Part shown: piece after piece, positions 1 through 8,212 of the stretch
How positions within the stretch are numbered: position 1 is the stretch's first letter
How the letters are laid out: each line of letters starts with the position of its first letter
Assembly (NCBI RefSeq): GCF_018403285.1
Contig: NZ_BOSJ01000014.1
Coordinates: 1-64,000 of the forward strand
Direction: 5' to 3'
Source: Paenibacillus sp. J45TS6
Lineage (GTDB): Bacteria; Bacillota; Bacilli; Paenibacillales; Paenibacillaceae
Length of the DNA stretch: 64,000 nucleotides
Notes under the pieces: model-generated
Database searches by the model: none
What the model was told of the DNA's origin: nothing
Seen by the model: only the letters and a program-made list of their open reading frames with translations
Position numbers and translations under genes: made by a program

Positions 1-201
1 TCATGCGAGGGAAGAACCTATCCGGTATTAGCTACCGTTTCCGGTAGTTATCCCAGTCTTATGGGCAGGTTGCCTACGTGTTACTCACCCGTCCGCCGCT
101 AAGTCTCAGAGAAGCAAGCTTCTCATTGACTCCGCTCGACTTGCATGTATTAGGCACGCCGCCAGCGTTCGTCCTGAGCCAGGATCAAACTCTCCAATAA
201 A
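1..201 (-). rRNA. rrs: 16S ribosomal RNA, 5' part only
   Basis: The reverse complement begins TTTATTGGAGAGTTTGATCC and continues with the universal GGCTCAGGACGAACGC block and the GGGTGAGTAACACGTAGGC block, which are the 5' domain of bacterial 16S rRNA. Only about the first 200 nt are in the window; the gene is transcribed leftwards out of it. The mature 5' end is placed at 201 by analogy with Bacillus (UUUAUYGGAGAG), so it could be off by a few bases. The helix 6-10 region looks Paenibacillus-like, but too little is present for a firm genus assignment. Confidence 0.97.
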
Positions 202-309
202 GTTATTGAAAAGAGCGATAAGCTCATTTAGAAAATGCTGACGAGAACTTAAAAGTTCTCTATTTCATTTGTTATGACCAACAAATGAAACTTGTATTAA
301 TTCACTCAC

Positions 310-355
310 GAGTTTTACTTGCGTAAAACTCCTCGTTGTTCAGTTTTCAAAGATC
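310..355 (-). promoter_or_regulatory. rrn leader: boxA-like antitermination site and leader hairpin
   Basis: On the minus strand the leader carries GATCTTTGAAAACTGAAC (338-355), the boxA-type sequence common in Firmicute rRNA leaders. It is followed by a perfect 9-bp hairpin (GAGTTTTAC/GTAAAACTC, 310-331). These lie between the promoters and the 16S 5' end. They are expected to help antitermination and pre-16S processing, judging from known rrn leaders. Confidence 0.6.
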
Positions 356-413
356 AATCTTCAATGTGAAACTCCATTTTTATCATCCGCTTATTTCAAG
401 CGGCGACTTTTAT

Positions 414-443
414 AATATAACACATTGCCGTTTATTTCGTCAA
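414..443 (-). promoter_or_regulatory. rRNA promoter P2 (sigma-A)
   Basis: Minus strand TTGACG (438-443), 18-bp spacer, TATATT (414-419), about 210 bp upstream of the 16S 5' end. It is AT-rich upstream, as expected for a strong rrn promoter. Confidence 0.7.
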
Positions 444-542
444 GCAATTTTTTAAAATCTTTTTTCAAACTTTCTTACCGGTATAGTTCATTTAGTAATG
501 ACTTAACCTGAAAGTTTGTCGCCTTTTTAACGGGCGATTTAT

Positions 543-572
543 AATTTATCATATTAGGAAGGAATGAGTCAA
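543..572 (-). promoter_or_regulatory. rRNA promoter P1 (sigma-A), weaker match
   Basis: Minus strand TTGACT (567-572), 18-bp spacer, TAAATT (543-548), located about 130 bp upstream of P2. Tandem P1/P2 promoters are usual for Bacillus-type rrn operons. The stretch 444-767 otherwise holds no gene. Confidence 0.5.
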
Positions 573-767
573 GCTATATAACTAACTTTTTTAAAGATTT
601 TTTATCTCTCCTTATTCAATTGCCATATTGTACACTTATCAAGGAGATTTGTTAGTAAAAAGAGCTGTATACCAGCTTATACTGTCACACTCTACAATCT
701 TATTCGTCGAAAAGATAAGAGAAGATCATAATCCTCATCTCCTCTATCTTTAACATACGAACTCGAA

Positions 768-1646
768 TCAATTCACAAAGTATCGAATCTCTCTCCCGCT
801 TTCAGTTAATGAAGGGATCCAACTGCCCGTTTCCTTGATAATGGAACGATGCACTAACTTACGCAGCATGAGCGGGAGTTCCTCATGAATATACAAAAGA
901 TCTGGATGTATCATTAACTCAGCTAAACTTACAGGATGATTGCTTTTGCGAAGAACTTCTATTAATAACTCAGAGCAACCTTCCATTTTGGACATGACCG
1001 AAAACTCACAGGCCAGCAAAGTTAATTCCACGCGTTGTTCCAAGGTCTCTTCACTCGCTATAAGCTCGTCATATAATTTGTATACAGCTCTGTCCATATC
1101 TCTGATCTGTGCCCATACAGCTTGTTCTGGAGGGATCCCCCTCTCAATTACTACAATTTTTGCCCAGTGTTTGAGTGATTTCATAATACATTGATATGCA
1201 TCGATTACCTGCCCATCTGCGAGCCAACGTTTTGCCTCAATACAGGTATTTAAAAAACAAGAGAACTCATAAAACATTTTTTGCTTACGCATCTTACTGC
1301 CAAACGCTAGCACATCATCTCTAAGCAAATGAAGTTTCTCGTCTCGATCCCATAAGATATCTCCATCCATAAAGGCTTCCGTTACACTGCGATCTTCTCC
1401 TGTTATCAAATCCCGATTAAGCTTCACCCAATCCATGTAAACAATCTGATAGCGGAGTTCACCTATAATGGAGTGTCTTATTTTATTATGCAAAGAGCTG
1501 TCTTCGTGCAAAATTAACACATACACTTCAAAATCCTGCATAAGAGATCCATGAAAATGCTCTCCCGAATGAGGGTACGCAATAGCTCCAACGACGCCCT
1601 GATTATCCGACTCTTCGGATAGAAAAGACAAATTAGTTAATTCCAC
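768..1646 (-). CDS. ygxA: YgxA-like nucleotidyltransferase-like protein
   Basis: 292-aa soluble protein resembling Bacillus YgxA, annotated there as nucleotidyltransferase-like. The N-terminal half (about 1-110) would be the nucleotidyltransferase fold and the rest is mainly helical; I cannot see a clean GS-x-DxD catalytic signature, so activity is uncertain. It starts with GTG preceded by GGAGGG at 5-6 nt. The family assignment is strengthened by position: in B. subtilis ygxA lies next to ygzB and perR beside an rRNA operon, exactly as here. The gene is transcribed towards the rRNA operon and is divergent from the ygzB-like gene. Its cellular role is unknown. Confidence 0.75.
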   Translation of the reverse strand: MELTNLSFLSEESDNQGVVGAIAYPHSGEHFHGSLMQDFEVYVLILHEDSSLHNKIRHSIIGELRYQIVYMDWVKLNRDLITGEDRSVTEAFMDGDILWDRDEKLHLLRDDVLAFGSKMRKQKMFYEFSCFLNTCIEAKRWLADGQVIDAYQCIMKSLKHWAKIVVIERGIPPEQAVWAQIRDMDRAVYKLYDELIASEETLEQRVELTLLACEFSVMSKMEGCSELLIEVLRKSNHPVSLAELMIHPDLLYIHEELPLMLRKLVHRSIIKETGSWIPSLTESGREIRYFVN

Positions 1647-1776
1647 GCTTTCCCTCCATACAATAAATGGTGATTTTTTACCAATTAAGTTATAATATAG
1701 TTCTACATTCTACATAAGAACATAGGTTTCCTGCTATACAGTGAAGACAACTACTCTTACGTTAGGAGCATTTATA

Positions 1777-2142
1777 ATGATTTTTAAATCAGCTAAGATT
1801 GAAGCCTTTCGAACTTGGGGATTGCTGCTTACCATGATGGGTATGGGACTTATGGTCCTAGGTACAGCAGGTATTGTCTTTTTTGGTTCTGCTGGTAAGA
1901 TCGCCGCAGGCATTGGACTTGTTATTGGTCTGATTGCGATGATGGGAAGTTTAGGGATCTATTTTTGGGCCGGTATGATGTCTGTCAGTGCGGTTCAGAT
2001 CGAGTGTCCCGAATGCCATAAACTTACTAAAATGCTGGGTAAAACGGACCGCTGTATGTTCTGCAAAACCATCATGACGTTTGACCCCGCTAAAGCAAAC
2101 ATTACAGCCGACCAACTTGACGTCCAAAAATCAAGATCCTAG
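1777..2142 (+). CDS. ygzB: YgzB-like membrane protein with zinc ribbon (DUF2614)
   Basis: 121-aa protein with two hydrophobic segments (about 12-35 and 40-63), then a C-terminal zinc ribbon formed by CPEC and CMFC pairs (about 78-100). The layout and the spacing of the cysteines match YgzB (DUF2614). An upstream GTG at 1741 is in frame, but the ATG at 1777 is preceded by AGGAG at 8 nt (1764-1768) and makes the protein start like YgzB, so I use it. It is convergent with the GH18 gene, sharing the terminator at 2193-2293. The function is unknown; the conserved link to perR may only reflect ancestry. Confidence 0.8.
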   Translation: MIFKSAKIEAFRTWGLLLTMMGMGLMVLGTAGIVFFGSAGKIAAGIGLVIGLIAMMGSLGIYFWAGMMSVSAVQIECPECHKLTKMLGKTDRCMFCKTIMTFDPAKANITADQLDVQKSRS

Positions 2143-2192
2143 CATTATCATCTTACAGAAAAAAAATAATAGCTACTCTCTTTATACACAAA

Positions 2193-2293
2193 AAAAGCCG
2201 TGCTAACTCTCCAAGGATGGACTGCACTTTAGTTGTTAGATTGTGTCTAACAACTAAAGTGCAGTTCAAAAAAGGAGCCGCAGCACGGCTTTT
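2193..2293. terminator. Bidirectional terminator with a 20-bp hairpin nested in its loop
   Basis: The outer stem AAAAGCCGTGC (2193-2203) pairs with GCACGGCTTTT (2283-2293). Inside lies a perfect 20-bp hairpin (2221-2240 with 2246-2265, loop TTGTG). It serves the convergent ygzB-like and GH18 genes. The inner hairpin looks like an insertion into an ordinary terminator loop. Confidence 0.85.
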
Positions 2294-2308
2294 CTATATA
2301 AAATCGTA

Positions 2309-4039
2309 TTAGTTCATATGAATTCGGTTTAGCACAGCCCAGGCGCCTTCATTCGCAAAACTTCTGCTCCAAGAAGCGACTCCTGCTAATTCCAGTCTTT
2401 CAGCCAGTTCAACTCTTGCTCTAAGCGATGTCTTATCCTCAAGCCAAATCTTATTAAGGACTCCTTGCTCCTCGTACTCTACATAATGCTGACCTGTATC
2501 TTCTAAATACTGAGGGGTCAATTTCTGAGTCGAGATAATTTCCTGGGCAGTATCCATTCCAATTGCTTTGGAGCGCACTTTGATCTCTCCCTCAGCCATT
2601 TCCTCAGTCCACACTCTTGTATAGGTTGGCACACCGAGCAGTAGTTTTCCCGCTGGCACTTCATCCTCATCCATAATTTTAGTCATCGCAGCTGTAGTCC
2701 ACGGTATAGACGATACAGATCCGGCTATTGGACTTGTAGCCCAATGCTCATCGTAAGTCATTACCATCATGTAATCAATAATCTGTCCAAGTGATCTGCG
2801 GTCAAGAAATTTACTCCATAGTTCACTATTTGATTTCGGTGTTACTGCTATCGAGAGCACTAAATCATTCTCCTTCGCATAAGGGCGAAGCTCTCTCATA
2901 AATTGAGTAACATTAGGACCGTCTTCTGTATATACACTCTCAAAATCAACATTAATGCCGTCCAGCTGATAAGTTTTTGCATATTCAATCATTTGTGTGA
3001 TAATGGTATTTCGTTTTTCATAAGTGGATAACACTGCTGCCGTTAGGTCGGCATCAAATGCATTACTTATCAGACCCCAAACTTCTATACCTAATGATTT
3101 TGCTTTCTTCACATAAGCAGGATCGGCCTTACTTGCTACATTACCTTTGTCATCTGAAATCTCGAACCAAGTAGGACTAACTACATTCACACCTTTAAGA
3201 ACAGAAAGAGTATCTGGGTCAGCTGCTCGATTGTAAACTGCCTCCCATGTAAGATTAATCGTTTTATCTTTCCATCTTTGTTCTGCCGCTGTTGGCGCCA
3301 CTTCCAGTTTCGGGACAGTTACCGTCTCTGCCCTTTTCACTTCACTAGCTAAAACATAACCCGCATAACCGCTGTCCAGCTGCACGAATAACCATTTCCC
3401 ATCAGAAGACCATATTCTAACCCGGTCACCAAGGTTCATCCTTTTCACAATAACCGCTTGATTGTTAGGTTTTTGATAAAGCGAAATGCGTTCTTCCGAT
3501 TCCTTTTGTTTGCCGTTCCCTGCTGCTACTGCATATTCTATGGTCTCACCTTGATTCATGAGTAAAACAGCTCCTGTATCTGCGCTCTCATGAACACTGA
3601 TTCCGTACACTTCTTTCAATGCTTGTACTGGAATGTAAAGTTCGCCCTCAGTTTCTTCAGGTACGGTTTGTAAAATATAAGGCTTTCCATTTAGTTCTCC
3701 CTGTTCTTCATCTTTTGTTAGCTGAAGTACCTTGTCAGGGGAGGTTAAAATAATTGTACCCTCTGATCCCTCATAACGTATGGATGGATCTACTTTCTCT
3801 TGGAGCACGGAAAGAGGGAGCTTCAAACTCTCATTAGAGCCTTTCGCTTCATAATCCATAAGTTCTCCTTGAACGAAGATCGGTTTTTCAAATCCTCTCC
3901 AATCCGTAATCTCATCCACGCTACGAATCACAAAGGTCGTTATCAATATGTAAGCAAGCGCGGCGATACAACCTAAGCCCAAGGCCTTTTTCCATAAGGG
4001 GACTCTTGTCCCTCGTCTTCGTGTTTTTCTTCTCACCAT
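2309..4039 (-). CDS. GH18-family hydrolase with SH3-like domain (YaaH/SleL-type)
   Basis: 576-aa membrane-anchored protein: basic N-terminus and one TM segment (about 15-38), a stalk domain resembling the copper-amine-oxidase N-terminal type (about 60-165), a bacterial SH3-like domain (about 185-235), then a GH18 TIM barrel (about 265-576). The active-site strand reads DGINVDFE, with acid catalyst E367. The Asn in place of the third-position Asp of chitinases is typical of spore-cortex N-acetylglucosaminidases such as SleL/YaaH, so peptidoglycan or spore cortex is the likely substrate (inference). The start is the ATG at 4039 with GGAGG (4048-4052) 8 nt before it; a longer frame to 4135 lacks a site. 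The gene is inserted between the otherwise conserved neighbours perR and ygzB. Confidence 0.85.
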   Translation of the reverse strand: MVRRKTRRRGTRVPLWKKALGLGCIAALAYILITTFVIRSVDEITDWRGFEKPIFVQGELMDYEAKGSNESLKLPLSVLQEKVDPSIRYEGSEGTIILTSPDKVLQLTKDEEQGELNGKPYILQTVPEETEGELYIPVQALKEVYGISVHESADTGAVLLMNQGETIEYAVAAGNGKQKESEERISLYQKPNNQAVIVKRMNLGDRVRIWSSDGKWLFVQLDSGYAGYVLASEVKRAETVTVPKLEVAPTAAEQRWKDKTINLTWEAVYNRAADPDTLSVLKGVNVVSPTWFEISDDKGNVASKADPAYVKKAKSLGIEVWGLISNAFDADLTAAVLSTYEKRNTIITQMIEYAKTYQLDGINVDFESVYTEDGPNVTQFMRELRPYAKENDLVLSIAVTPKSNSELWSKFLDRRSLGQIIDYMMVMTYDEHWATSPIAGSVSSIPWTTAAMTKIMDEDEVPAGKLLLGVPTYTRVWTEEMAEGEIKVRSKAIGMDTAQEIISTQKLTPQYLEDTGQHYVEYEEQGVLNKIWLEDKTSLRARVELAERLELAGVASWSRSFANEGAWAVLNRIHMN

Positions 4040-4156
4040 GTAAGTATCCTCCATTTGATATAACAAGAGTAAAGCACCAAAGTTTGAAAAGAAATAAAAA
4101 AAACGTGAGAAATTCCAAAAAAAAGGAATTCTCACGTAATTGTAACAGTTTTCTGC

Positions 4157-4576
4157 TTACCTACAACTTTTACATACACCATAAAGTTCGAGACGATGAC
4201 CATGCACTTCAAAATCCGTGCAGGCTGCGGCTTTCTCTTCTACGTCATGCAGTGAAGGATAACTGAAATCTTTAATTGTTCCGCACTTCTCGCAAATAAT
4301 ATGATAGTGTTCCGCTATATTCGCATCAAATCGGCTGGAGTTATCACCATAAGTCAGCTCTCTCACCATACCTGCTTGTGTAAACATCTTTAAGTTGTTA
4401 TATACAGTGGCCACACTCATACTAGGAAATTGAGGTTCCAGCGCACGATAAATTTCATCTGCAGTTGGATGTCCCATTGATTCCATTAAATAATTAAGAA
4501 TCGCATGGCGTTGAGGCGTAATGCGGACACCAGTCGTTTTAAGTTGTTCTAACGCATGTTGGACACGTGTTGCCAT
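4157..4576 (-). CDS. perR: Peroxide-responsive repressor PerR (Fur family)
   Basis: 139-aa Fur-family metalloregulator, nearly collinear with B. subtilis PerR: N-terminal winged helix ([23 protein letters not shown]), then a metal-binding dimerisation domain with RFD, HYH, CEKCG and a final CKSC. The two Cys pairs form the structural zinc site; the His/Asp residues make the Fe/Mn sensing site whose histidines are oxidised by peroxide. PerR typically represses catalase, Dps, haem synthesis and iron efflux genes. The short 3' spacing to the GH18 gene (about 115 bp) and the absence of a clear terminator suggest possible read-through. Confidence 0.93.
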   Translation of the reverse strand: MATRVQHALEQLKTTGVRITPQRHAILNYLMESMGHPTADEIYRALEPQFPSMSVATVYNNLKMFTQAGMVRELTYGDNSSRFDANIAEHYHIICEKCGTIKDFSYPSLHDVEEKAAACTDFEVHGHRLELYGVCKSCR

Positions 4577-4678
4577 AAGCCCACCGCCTTACCTTTCTTA
4601 CATCGCACCCTTACTAGGGATTAAATTTTTAAATTATTAGACAAAATTTTTCCAAGTTAAGTGACAGACTTCATATTT

Positions 4679-4708
4679 ATTGTAAATTGTTACTCTTACA
4701 GTTGTCAA
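4679..4708 (-). promoter_or_regulatory. Sigma-A promoter of perR
   Basis: Minus strand TTGACA (4703-4708), 18-bp spacer, TACAAT (4679-4684), about 100 nt upstream of the perR start. AT-rich sequence overlaps it, but I could not fit a convincing 15-bp Per box, so autoregulation is not claimed. Confidence 0.65.
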
Positions 4709-4763
4709 CGCATATAGGCAAAGGAGAGGTATATTAGACAAAAAAGAATGAACTGAGTATAAA

Positions 4764-6674
4764 TTAAAGTTCATCTCGCGGAGTTGTCTGTTGCTCTGAA
4801 ATGCCCTCCGTCATTTGGGTCTGATTGATGATCAGATCACTATTTCCCTCGATTGTAATTTTATACTCGCCTTCACCAACGGTTCCTTGAATTTCTCTGT
4901 TCTTAACAGTAAATGGCAATTCGCTGTTTAAGTTGCCATATGTGCTGGAACCTTCAAGGGTATAGTCTCCGTCTTCAGGTAATGATAGATTAATATCCCC
5001 TACTGCACTATATATATTCCAATTGCCACCTACCATACTTGATGTTACCTGAACGGCTCCATTCAATGTTTCAAGACTCAGGTTATTTAAAGGATTCATT
5101 ACTTTAATATTCCCATTGCGTGTTTTTGCTTCAATATCTCCTACAATACCGGAAGCCTGGATATGGCCTACCTGTGTTGATAAACTGATTTCTTTGGATA
5201 CATCTTCCGCTCGGAGATCTCCTCGATTCGTATCTAACGAAGCACTTCCCGTCACATTTGCAACCGATATATTTCCGTTTAGTGTCTTAGCCCGTATATC
5301 ACCGATTGCACTATGAATATAAATTTTACCGTTACCGGATTCGACGTTAATGTTGTTAATTGCTTGCGGCCGATCCATATATATAGCACCGTTCGATGTT
5401 CTAACCTCCAGATCAAATCTGCGGTCGTCCGGGATTGTAATCGTCATATTGAGTCTTGGCTGGCGTTTCGATTCACTCCCATAACCTTGGGGCGAGGTAG
5501 AAATGTGAATGGTCTTACCTTCGTTCACCTTCACCTTTGAAGCTTCTGCTACTGCCTCTGCCTCTATTTCTTCCACCTGATCTACCCATACTATGGTGTT
5601 AATCTGAATTTGTTCTACGTCGCCTCGGTTTACTCTTATATCTCCATTAACATTCTCAACAAGAACAGCTGCAGTACTCATCTCTACAGGAACTGCAATG
5701 GTATCTTTGACAATCCGATTGTCTGTAGCTTCACTATAATCCATCGAAGCAGAGGAGAGATTCAAACTCACTCTATTCCATAGATGAGTGTAATGGTCCT
5801 GCTGCGTTACAACAAAGATACAAGCGATAAGCGTAACGGAGAAAATAATACCTTTAAAATCCGGCTTAAATCTCGATTTATATTTTCTTTTACTGGAAGG
5901 CCGAAATTGTTGATGCAGAATAAACGAAATAATAAATTCAATTCCCCATATAACTAGAATAAACGGCCAGTATCTTAAAAGCTCAAATGTGTACTCCATC
6001 TGATAAATCTGATCAAGCAGCAGAAGGATACCCGTTATCATAATAAATAAAGCAGCTGTATATCGACCAATTCGAATTTTATAAGGTAATGCCATTCTTT
6101 TATTTTTTTGTTTCTTCCAAAAGCTTAGCGATAGTAAAATTTCTCTAACGAGAAGAATGCCGCCAATCAAAATCAAGACAACGGCTGTACCCGTGGTCCC
6201 ATACAGGGCAATGTACTGCTGCAACCACCTCGGTCTCTGAATGAACAGCACCATTAAAGTGCCGCCAACAATAAGGAGTATTCCGAAAGATATTCCTCGT
6301 TCCCACGCTAAAAATCTAAAATTAGGAGCTAAAGTTCTGTCCTCTTCGTCGCTCTGCCCGTGGGGCCTGCGCTTGCGCATTACAATCTGATCTGCAAGCT
6401 GGAGAACTTCATAAATATTTATGAAATAGAGAACAGGAATAAGAAGACCCAGCAATATGAGCAGCGGTACATTAATTTGTATACCGATCGTAGAGAAATA
6501 AAGAAGAGCTGATAAATCAAGTAATAAGAGAAAAATAAAGGTCAGGCCCTTAATGTATACACCAAGATATAAATGACCCAAACCCGGTAATAAAGCAGAT
6601 AATAGACCTGCTATAAACTTATGTTTTTTTCGTGTAAAACGTTTTGATGAGCCAGATTGCATGGAAGGCTGCAT
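4764..6674 (-). CDS. Multi-pass membrane protein with C-terminal DUF4097 beta-repeat domain
   Basis: 636-aa protein. The first 290 residues carry about eight hydrophobic segments, starting with a TM2-like LLPGLGHLYLG motif; the last 310 residues form a repetitive beta-strand domain with recurring NGNI/GDI units, the DUF4097 (adhesin-like beta-helix) type. Such domains occur in LiaF/VraT-like envelope-stress membrane proteins, so a sensing or regulatory role at the membrane is possible, but this is inference. The start is the ATG at 6674 with GGAGGTG about 9 nt upstream; the GTG at 6686 overlaps that site. It is read towards perR with about 190 bp between them. Confidence 0.75.
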   Translation of the reverse strand: MQPSMQSGSSKRFTRKKHKFIAGLLSALLPGLGHLYLGVYIKGLTFIFLLLLDLSALLYFSTIGIQINVPLLILLGLLIPVLYFINIYEVLQLADQIVMRKRRPHGQSDEEDRTLAPNFRFLAWERGISFGILLIVGGTLMVLFIQRPRWLQQYIALYGTTGTAVVLILIGGILLVREILLSLSFWKKQKNKRMALPYKIRIGRYTAALFIMITGILLLLDQIYQMEYTFELLRYWPFILVIWGIEFIISFILHQQFRPSSKRKYKSRFKPDFKGIIFSVTLIACIFVVTQQDHYTHLWNRVSLNLSSASMDYSEATDNRIVKDTIAVPVEMSTAAVLVENVNGDIRVNRGDVEQIQINTIVWVDQVEEIEAEAVAEASKVKVNEGKTIHISTSPQGYGSESKRQPRLNMTITIPDDRRFDLEVRTSNGAIYMDRPQAINNINVESGNGKIYIHSAIGDIRAKTLNGNISVANVTGSASLDTNRGDLRAEDVSKEISLSTQVGHIQASGIVGDIEAKTRNGNIKVMNPLNNLSLETLNGAVQVTSSMVGGNWNIYSAVGDINLSLPEDGDYTLEGSSTYGNLNSELPFTVKNREIQGTVGEGEYKITIEGNSDLIINQTQMTEGISEQQTTPRDEL

Positions 6675-6824
6675 GTGAATATCCACCTCCTGAATAACAA
6701 ACTATGAACGGTAAGTCCATTTTCTTTTTGATACTACCCTATTCTCTTTTGTCTGTAACTGGAAATCAAATGGGATTTATTAACCTAACCTTGGTAAACA
6801 GAATAATTTAAAAGGAAATATAAA

Positions 6825-6855
6825 AAGAACTGTTCAGTAAGTTTGAACAGTTCTT
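6825..6855 (-). terminator. Terminator after the MgtC-like gene
   Basis: 12-bp perfect stem AAGAACTGTTCA/TGAACAGTTCTT with a 7-nt loop. On the minus strand it is followed by TTTTTATA, 50 bp after the MgtC-like stop. The remaining stretch 6675-6824 holds the promoter region of the DUF4097 gene, with no further feature recognised. Confidence 0.85.
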
Positions 6856-6907
6856 ATATGATCTATATAAGATACAAAATAATAGCCTTTTTATGCAAGC
6901 AAGTCTT

Positions 6908-7621
6908 CTATTCCACTGAAATAGAGCGAAATTGATGCCACTCCTGCAGCTTCGTAACAAGGGACACCGTATTGAAACTGTTTGGAACTAGCACATGAAG
7001 AGTAACCTCGACATGTCTTTCTAACTCTGATCGGTAGTTTGATGAACTGATATCCAGATCACTTACTGTCATTTTACGAACGGCAATCTTCTCTTCCTCC
7101 ATAAAGTGAGAGATCTTCTCGATCAGTACAGGTGTAGATACCGCACTTAGTGTAATAATGTGGGGTTTATTCGCTTTCAGATAACGTCTCTCCACTTTAT
7201 TAAACACCCATAGGTTAAGAAGGACTAATACAGTGGATACAATAGCAGCAAAATAAAATCCAGCACCTACTGCAAGTCCAATACCTGCAACTACCCAAAT
7301 AGAAGCTGCTGTTGTAAGTCCTGTAATGGACTTTCCTGTAAATAAAATGGTCCCAGCACCCAAAAAACCAACCCCTGTAATTACAGCGGCGGCTAAACGA
7401 GCAGGGTCCATACGTACATTTGCTTCATTCACGAAATCAGCAAAGCCATATGCGGATAATAACATAATAAGTGCAGAGCCTAAGCAAACTAAAATATGTG
7501 TCCGAAAGCCAGCTGCATGGTTAGACCGCTCTCTCTCAATTCCAATTAATCCACCAAGTGTCATTGCTGTGAGCAGCCTTAAAAGGATATCCCATTGTCC
7601 AATGTACCATGGATCGCCCAT
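6908..7621 (-). CDS. MgtC/SapB family membrane protein
   Basis: 237-aa protein with about five TM helices in the first 145 residues and a C-terminal cytosolic ACT-like domain (about 150-237). The family core is visible: GGLIGIERE, GFRTHILVCLGSALI, GVGFLGAGTI and GLTTAASIW. MgtC proteins are linked to Mg2+ limitation and, in pathogens, to modulation of the F1Fo ATP synthase; MgtC itself is not a proven transporter. The gene starts 34 nt after the GNAT gene stop, so the two are probably co-transcribed. It ends at a strong terminator. Confidence 0.88.
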   Translation of the reverse strand: MGDPWYIGQWDILLRLLTAMTLGGLIGIERERSNHAAGFRTHILVCLGSALIMLLSAYGFADFVNEANVRMDPARLAAAVITGVGFLGAGTILFTGKSITGLTTAASIWVVAGIGLAVGAGFYFAAIVSTVLVLLNLWVFNKVERRYLKANKPHIITLSAVSTPVLIEKISHFMEEEKIAVRKMTVSDLDISSSNYRSELERHVEVTLHVLVPNSFNTVSLVTKLQEWHQFRSISVE

Positions 7622-7655
7622 TTTATCTTACCCCTTCCGTTAAACTCATCCAGTA

Positions 7656-8138
7656 TTAGGAACGATCGTTTATCCTATTCAAATGAAAAGTCGTTAATTC
7701 CACTCCAGGAGCAACCTCCTGTGTTTCTATCGGTTTAAAACCGTATTTTTGATACAAGCTCGAAGCGGGTATATTTTTAAGTCCTGTTGAAACGATGATT
7801 TTGGGCACATCCCGGTGTAGATCCAGCACATATTCAATGAGCTGTCCTGCTATTCCTTTGCGAAAATGAAGCGGATGAACCATCATCCGGGAAATGGTTC
7901 TGGTCCCTTCCTCTTCTGTCTCTACAGCTACCGCCCCAAGTAGTTCCATATCATCTGTTATATAACCAAAAAACGATTCACCGCAACCCTGAATCGTCTC
8001 TACGGTATCTAAAAGCGGCGGAATTTCATTAAAGCCAATCCACTGTGCTTCTAGGCGATATGCCAAGTGCTGAAGTCTCCAAATCTCAAGGACCAAATCT
8101 GTGTCCTGCAAAGAGATTGGTATGATTTTGCCTTCCAT
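7656..8138 (-). CDS. GNAT-family N-acetyltransferase
   Basis: 160-aa protein with a GNAT fold: the acetyl-CoA loop region (RMMVHPLHFRKGIAGQLIEYV, about 85-106) and the C-terminal NIPASSLYQKYGF motif (about 123-136) are clear. The substrate cannot be inferred. GGAGGA lies about 10 nt before the ATG. It is downstream of the gat operon terminator and upstream of the MgtC-like gene, probably forming a two-gene unit. Confidence 0.85.
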   Translation of the reverse strand: MEGKIIPISLQDTDLVLEIWRLQHLAYRLEAQWIGFNEIPPLLDTVETIQGCGESFFGYITDDMELLGAVAVETEEEGTRTISRMMVHPLHFRKGIAGQLIEYVLDLHRDVPKIIVSTGLKNIPASSLYQKYGFKPIETQEVAPGVELTTFHLNRINDRS

Positions 8139-8163
8139 CTAAGCTAGTTCCTCCTACCATAAA

Positions 8164-8191
8164 AGAAGCCCGTCATCATAGACGAGCTTCT
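8164..8191 (-). terminator. Terminator of the gatCAB operon
   Basis: 11-bp stem (8164-8174 with 8181-8191) that is fully paired only in the minus-strand transcript (one G-U pair), followed by TTTTATGG. It separates gatB from the GNAT gene. Confidence 0.85.
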
Positions 8192-8212
8192 ATCAGTATA
8201 TTCAAGCATAAC

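Noticed and set aside
4577-4760. Per box for perR autoregulation
   Set aside because: AT-rich sequence gives several partial matches, none good enough over the 15-bp consensus to claim.
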